DNA of 64,000 nucleotides from Nocardia terrae. GTDB taxonomy: Bacteria > Actinomycetota > Actinomycetes > Mycobacteriales > Mycobacteriaceae. The stretch covers positions 682,001 to 746,000 of the forward strand of contig NZ_WRPP01000003.1 in the NCBI RefSeq assembly GCF_009760405.1. The letters are read 5' to 3'. The notes below the pieces were generated by a model that made no database searches, had not been told where the DNA came from, and was given only the letters and a program-made list of their open reading frames with translations. Below are positions 61,923 through 64,000 of this stretch, piece after piece (position 1 is the stretch's first letter; every line of letters starts with the position of its first letter). Position numbers and translations under genes: made by a program.

Positions 61923-63290
61923 GTGGCGAGCACGGAGAGCACCGGCGGTGCGGAAACCAGTCCACGACGTAGGCACCTGAGCCCGATCAGGTGGGCATTC
62001 CCCATTGTCGTCGTCACCCTGCTGGCGTCGCTGCTGGGCGTGATGTACCTCGACTATGTCGTCGATCCGGAGCAGAACCTGCACGACTTCCCGATCGCGT
62101 TGGTGAATCAGGATGTCGGCGACGATCTGAAGAACGGCGATCAGGTCCAGCACGTCAACTTCGGCGATCAGGTGTCGGAGGGACTGCAGAAGGCGGTGCC
62201 GTCGGACAAGATCGATCTGCGGGTGCTGGGCATCAACGAGGCGCAGCTGCAGATGCAGTCGGCACAGGTATACGGCACCATCATCATTCCGAGCGACTTC
62301 TCCAAGCGGCTCGGCATTCTCGGCGTCGGCAGCGTGGTGCCCGGCGATATCACCAAGCCGGTGCTGACCCTGCAGACCAATCCGCGCACCGGCGCGTTCG
62401 CCACCGCGGTGGTGCAGAAATTCGGCGAGCAGGCCCTCACCCAGGTGAACACCCAGGTCGGTCAGCAGTTGACCGACACGGTGAAGAAGCAACTGGCCCC
62501 GCCGCCCGGCGCACCCCCGACCGAACTGTCGGCGGCCACCCGGCTGGTGCTGGCGCAGCCGCTGAACATCGTGGTCGACCAATTCCGGCCGCTGCCGGGC
62601 GGTTCCGGCGAGGGGCTGACCGCGTTCTTCTACAGCCTGCTGCTGTTGTTGATCGGCATGGTCGGGGCGATGATCATCCATCAGCTCATCGACTCGGCCC
62701 TCGGATTCCTGCCGACCGAGTGGGGTCCGTGGTACGTGCACTATCCGCGCGCGTCGATCTCACGGCTGAAGACGCTGCTCATCAAGTGGTCGGCGGTCAC
62801 GGTGATGGCGTGCGCGGTCTCGGGCGCGTACCTGCTCATCGCGAAGATCCTGGGCATGCCGCTGGACAAGCCGCTGCTGCTGTTCCTCTACGGCGCCTTC
62901 GTGATCATCGCGGTCGGCTTCACCTGCACGGCGGTGCTGGCCGCGGTCGGCACCTCCGGCCTGATCATCAACATCATCGTCTTCATCATCCTGGGCCTGC
63001 CCTCCTCGGGCGGCACCATCCCGATCGAGGCGACCCCCAAGTACTTCGGCTGGCTGGCCAAGTTCGAGCCCATGCACCAGGTCTTCCTGGGCACCCGCTC
63101 GATCCTCTACTTCAACGGCAACGGGCAGGCGGGCCTGACCCGCGGCCTCTGGATGGCGGTCCTCGGCCTGGCCATCGGCGTCGTCCTCGGCCTGTTCATC
63201 ACCCGCTTCTACGACCGGAAGGGCTTGGAGCGCAAGCCCGTCAACACCGACGCCGGCACCGGCAAGCACGCCAAACCCGCGGACGCCTAG
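61923..63290 (+). CDS. DUF3533/YhgE-like membrane protein
   Basis: 455 aa, GTG 61923, with TAGCGT (61911-61916) exactly 6 nt upstream (leaderless pattern). One N-terminal helix ('FPIVVVTLLASLLGVMYLDYV'), a large extracytoplasmic domain (about 45-235, 'FPIALVNQDVGDDLKNGDQV'), then five to six helices at the C-terminus. This is the layout of YhgE/Pip and DUF3533 proteins, related to ABC-2 permeases. A role in export or membrane-polymer handling is inferred. Ends with a polar Thr/Lys tail. Confidence 0.8.
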   Translation: MASTESTGGAETSPRRRHLSPIRWAFPIVVVTLLASLLGVMYLDYVVDPEQNLHDFPIALVNQDVGDDLKNGDQVQHVNFGDQVSEGLQKAVPSDKIDLRVLGINEAQLQMQSAQVYGTIIIPSDFSKRLGILGVGSVVPGDITKPVLTLQTNPRTGAFATAVVQKFGEQALTQVNTQVGQQLTDTVKKQLAPPPGAPPTELSAATRLVLAQPLNIVVDQFRPLPGGSGEGLTAFFYSLLLLLIGMVGAMIIHQLIDSALGFLPTEWGPWYVHYPRASISRLKTLLIKWSAVTVMACAVSGAYLLIAKILGMPLDKPLLLFLYGAFVIIAVGFTCTAVLAAVGTSGLIINIIVFIILGLPSSGGTIPIEATPKYFGWLAKFEPMHQVFLGTRSILYFNGNGQAGLTRGLWMAVLGLAIGVVLGLFITRFYDRKGLERKPVNTDAGTGKHAKPADA

Positions 63291-63315
63291 CGCACGGCCG
63301 CACGACCGGCAGAGC

Positions 63316-63702
63316 TCACAGCGGCACCACCGGCAGCCAGCGCGCGACCTCGCCCGCTCGGCTGCCGGACGCGTTCAACGCCCCGGATTCCACCGCGTCG
63401 TCGAACCCCAGCAGCCCGGTCGCCAGCAATAACCAAGTCCGCGCATCGGTTTCGACCACATTCGGCGGCGTACCCCGCGTATGCCGGGGCCCCTCGATGC
63501 ACTGCACCGCCACGAACGGCGGCACCCGCACCTCCACCGAATGCCCGGGCGCATCCGCCGCCATCGCCCGCGCGGTCCCTCGCACCGCCGCCGCGATCTC
63601 GGTGCGTGCGGGTTTCGACACGCTCTCGTCCCGCAGCCACTCCCCCACCGCGGCCACCGCCGCCCGCACCTCCGCCGGATCCACCGCACCTCGTCGCGCC
63701 AT
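63316..63702 (-). CDS. Sterol carrier (SCP-like) family protein
   Basis: 128 aa, ATG 63702. Small alpha/beta protein with 'VEVRVPPFVAVQCIEGPRHTRGTPPNVVETDARTWLLLATGL', the conserved core of the actinobacterial SCP-like family found beside purF (Rv0807 in M. tuberculosis). It probably binds a lipid or similar ligand; role unknown. Confidence 0.82.
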   Translation of the reverse strand: MARRGAVDPAEVRAAVAAVGEWLRDESVSKPARTEIAAAVRGTARAMAADAPGHSVEVRVPPFVAVQCIEGPRHTRGTPPNVVETDARTWLLLATGLLGFDDAVESGALNASGSRAGEVARWLPVVPL

Positions 63703-64000
63703 GCCGCAGACGCTACCTCCGCCCGCCGACGGCGCGGGCCCGCACTCCAGTGGACGTCGTGCGCCTCTTCGCGCCGGGCGGACTCAGCCGGAGCGGTCAC
63801 GGTGATCGGAATCGCACAGTCGAACGCCGAGCCGACACCGGTGGAGCGGTCCGGTCGTCTATCCGGATCGGCCGTGCGACAGCCGGTTCGACGACCGGCC
63901 GGCCCGACCGCTCTCCACCGGCGGCATCGGCCGTCGCCGATCGGTCAGCCGACAAGGTCGGGCTCGCGGCGACGAGGCGGCGCGCTTTCGCCCCGGAATC
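63703..64000. other. Window end, no supported gene
   Basis: About 300 bases rich in CCGGTCG/CGACCGG inverted words. A minus-strand frame is open from the window edge to a TGA near 63796, and a plus-strand frame is open from GTG 63801 to the edge. Neither shows a domain or a ribosome-binding site, so I do not call either. Confidence 0.4.

Noticed and set aside
63783..64000. Partial gene at the right edge on either strand
   Set aside because: Both open frames are short, Arg/Pro-rich and unsupported by a motif or ribosome-binding site.

Overview
The window is GC-rich actinobacterial DNA, most likely from Nocardia or a close relative in the Nocardiaceae. The signs are a mycobactin/nocobactin-type siderophore locus with IdeR-type iron boxes, mycothiol synthase (mshD), the mycobacterial-type desaturase DesA1, polyprenol-phosphate mannose synthase, the DUF3073 protein, the Cys-rich attenuator peptide in front of the sulfurtransferase operon, and many apparently leaderless genes (TANNNT followed 6-8 nt later by ATG/GTG). 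From about 20.7 to 63.7 kb the gene order follows, in my recollection, the M. tuberculosis Rv0824c-Rv0807 region: desA1, dusB, LCP protein, phoU, pstB, mshD, glnR, lmeA, thiX, sulfurtransferase, sseC, FABP-like protein, pabC, GcvT/YgfZ-like, DUF3073, purM, purF, SCP-like. Extra blocks are inserted in it: pstSCA plus a DHA2 drug exporter, cydABDC, and a peptide ABC operon.

Layout. 0-4.2 kb: end of a GNAT gene; aroG (DAHP synthase) behind an aromatic-residue leader peptide; a PH-domain protein; an SDR; a small membrane protein coupled to a DsbB-like protein. 4.2-12.3 kb: iron-regulated siderophore genes. mbtB (ArCP-Cy-A-PCP NRPS) and mbtA (salicylate-AMP ligase) diverge from one iron box; a second SDR follows; mbtI (salicylate synthase) has two iron boxes. 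The lysine-handling and PKS modules are absent here. 12.5-17.4 kb: plsB and a HAD-PlsC fusion, then ppm and tRNA-Glu, -Asp and -Phe. 17.9-20.5 kb: a gamma-butyrolactone-receptor-like TetR regulator, a gene-poor kilobase, tRNA-Lys and a DUF937 protein.

20.7-35.4 kb: desA1, hydrolase, membrane protein, dusB, LCP ligase, phoU, DHA2 exporter, pstSCAB with a PHO box, mshD and glnR. 35.6-39.9 kb: lmeA-thiX, then the Cys-attenuated DUF4395-sulfurtransferase-sseC operon, then a small membrane protein coupled to an FABP-like protein. 40-46.7 kb: an orphan structured RNA element with an 11-codon ORF, then cydABDC (cytochrome bd and its ABC exporter). 46.9-63.7 kb: pabC, GcvT/YgfZ-like, MOSC, asparaginase, DUF3073, purM, a dipeptide ABC operon with two tandem lipoproteins, purF, a DUF3533-like membrane protein and an SCP-family protein.

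The observations most worth following are the orphan uORF/hairpin transcript at about 39.94-40.20 kb, the aroG attenuator, the Cys attenuator, the split siderophore locus, and the GBL-receptor-like regulator that has ARE-like operators but no butyrolactone synthase beside it. All product calls come from reading the sequence. No database search was run.
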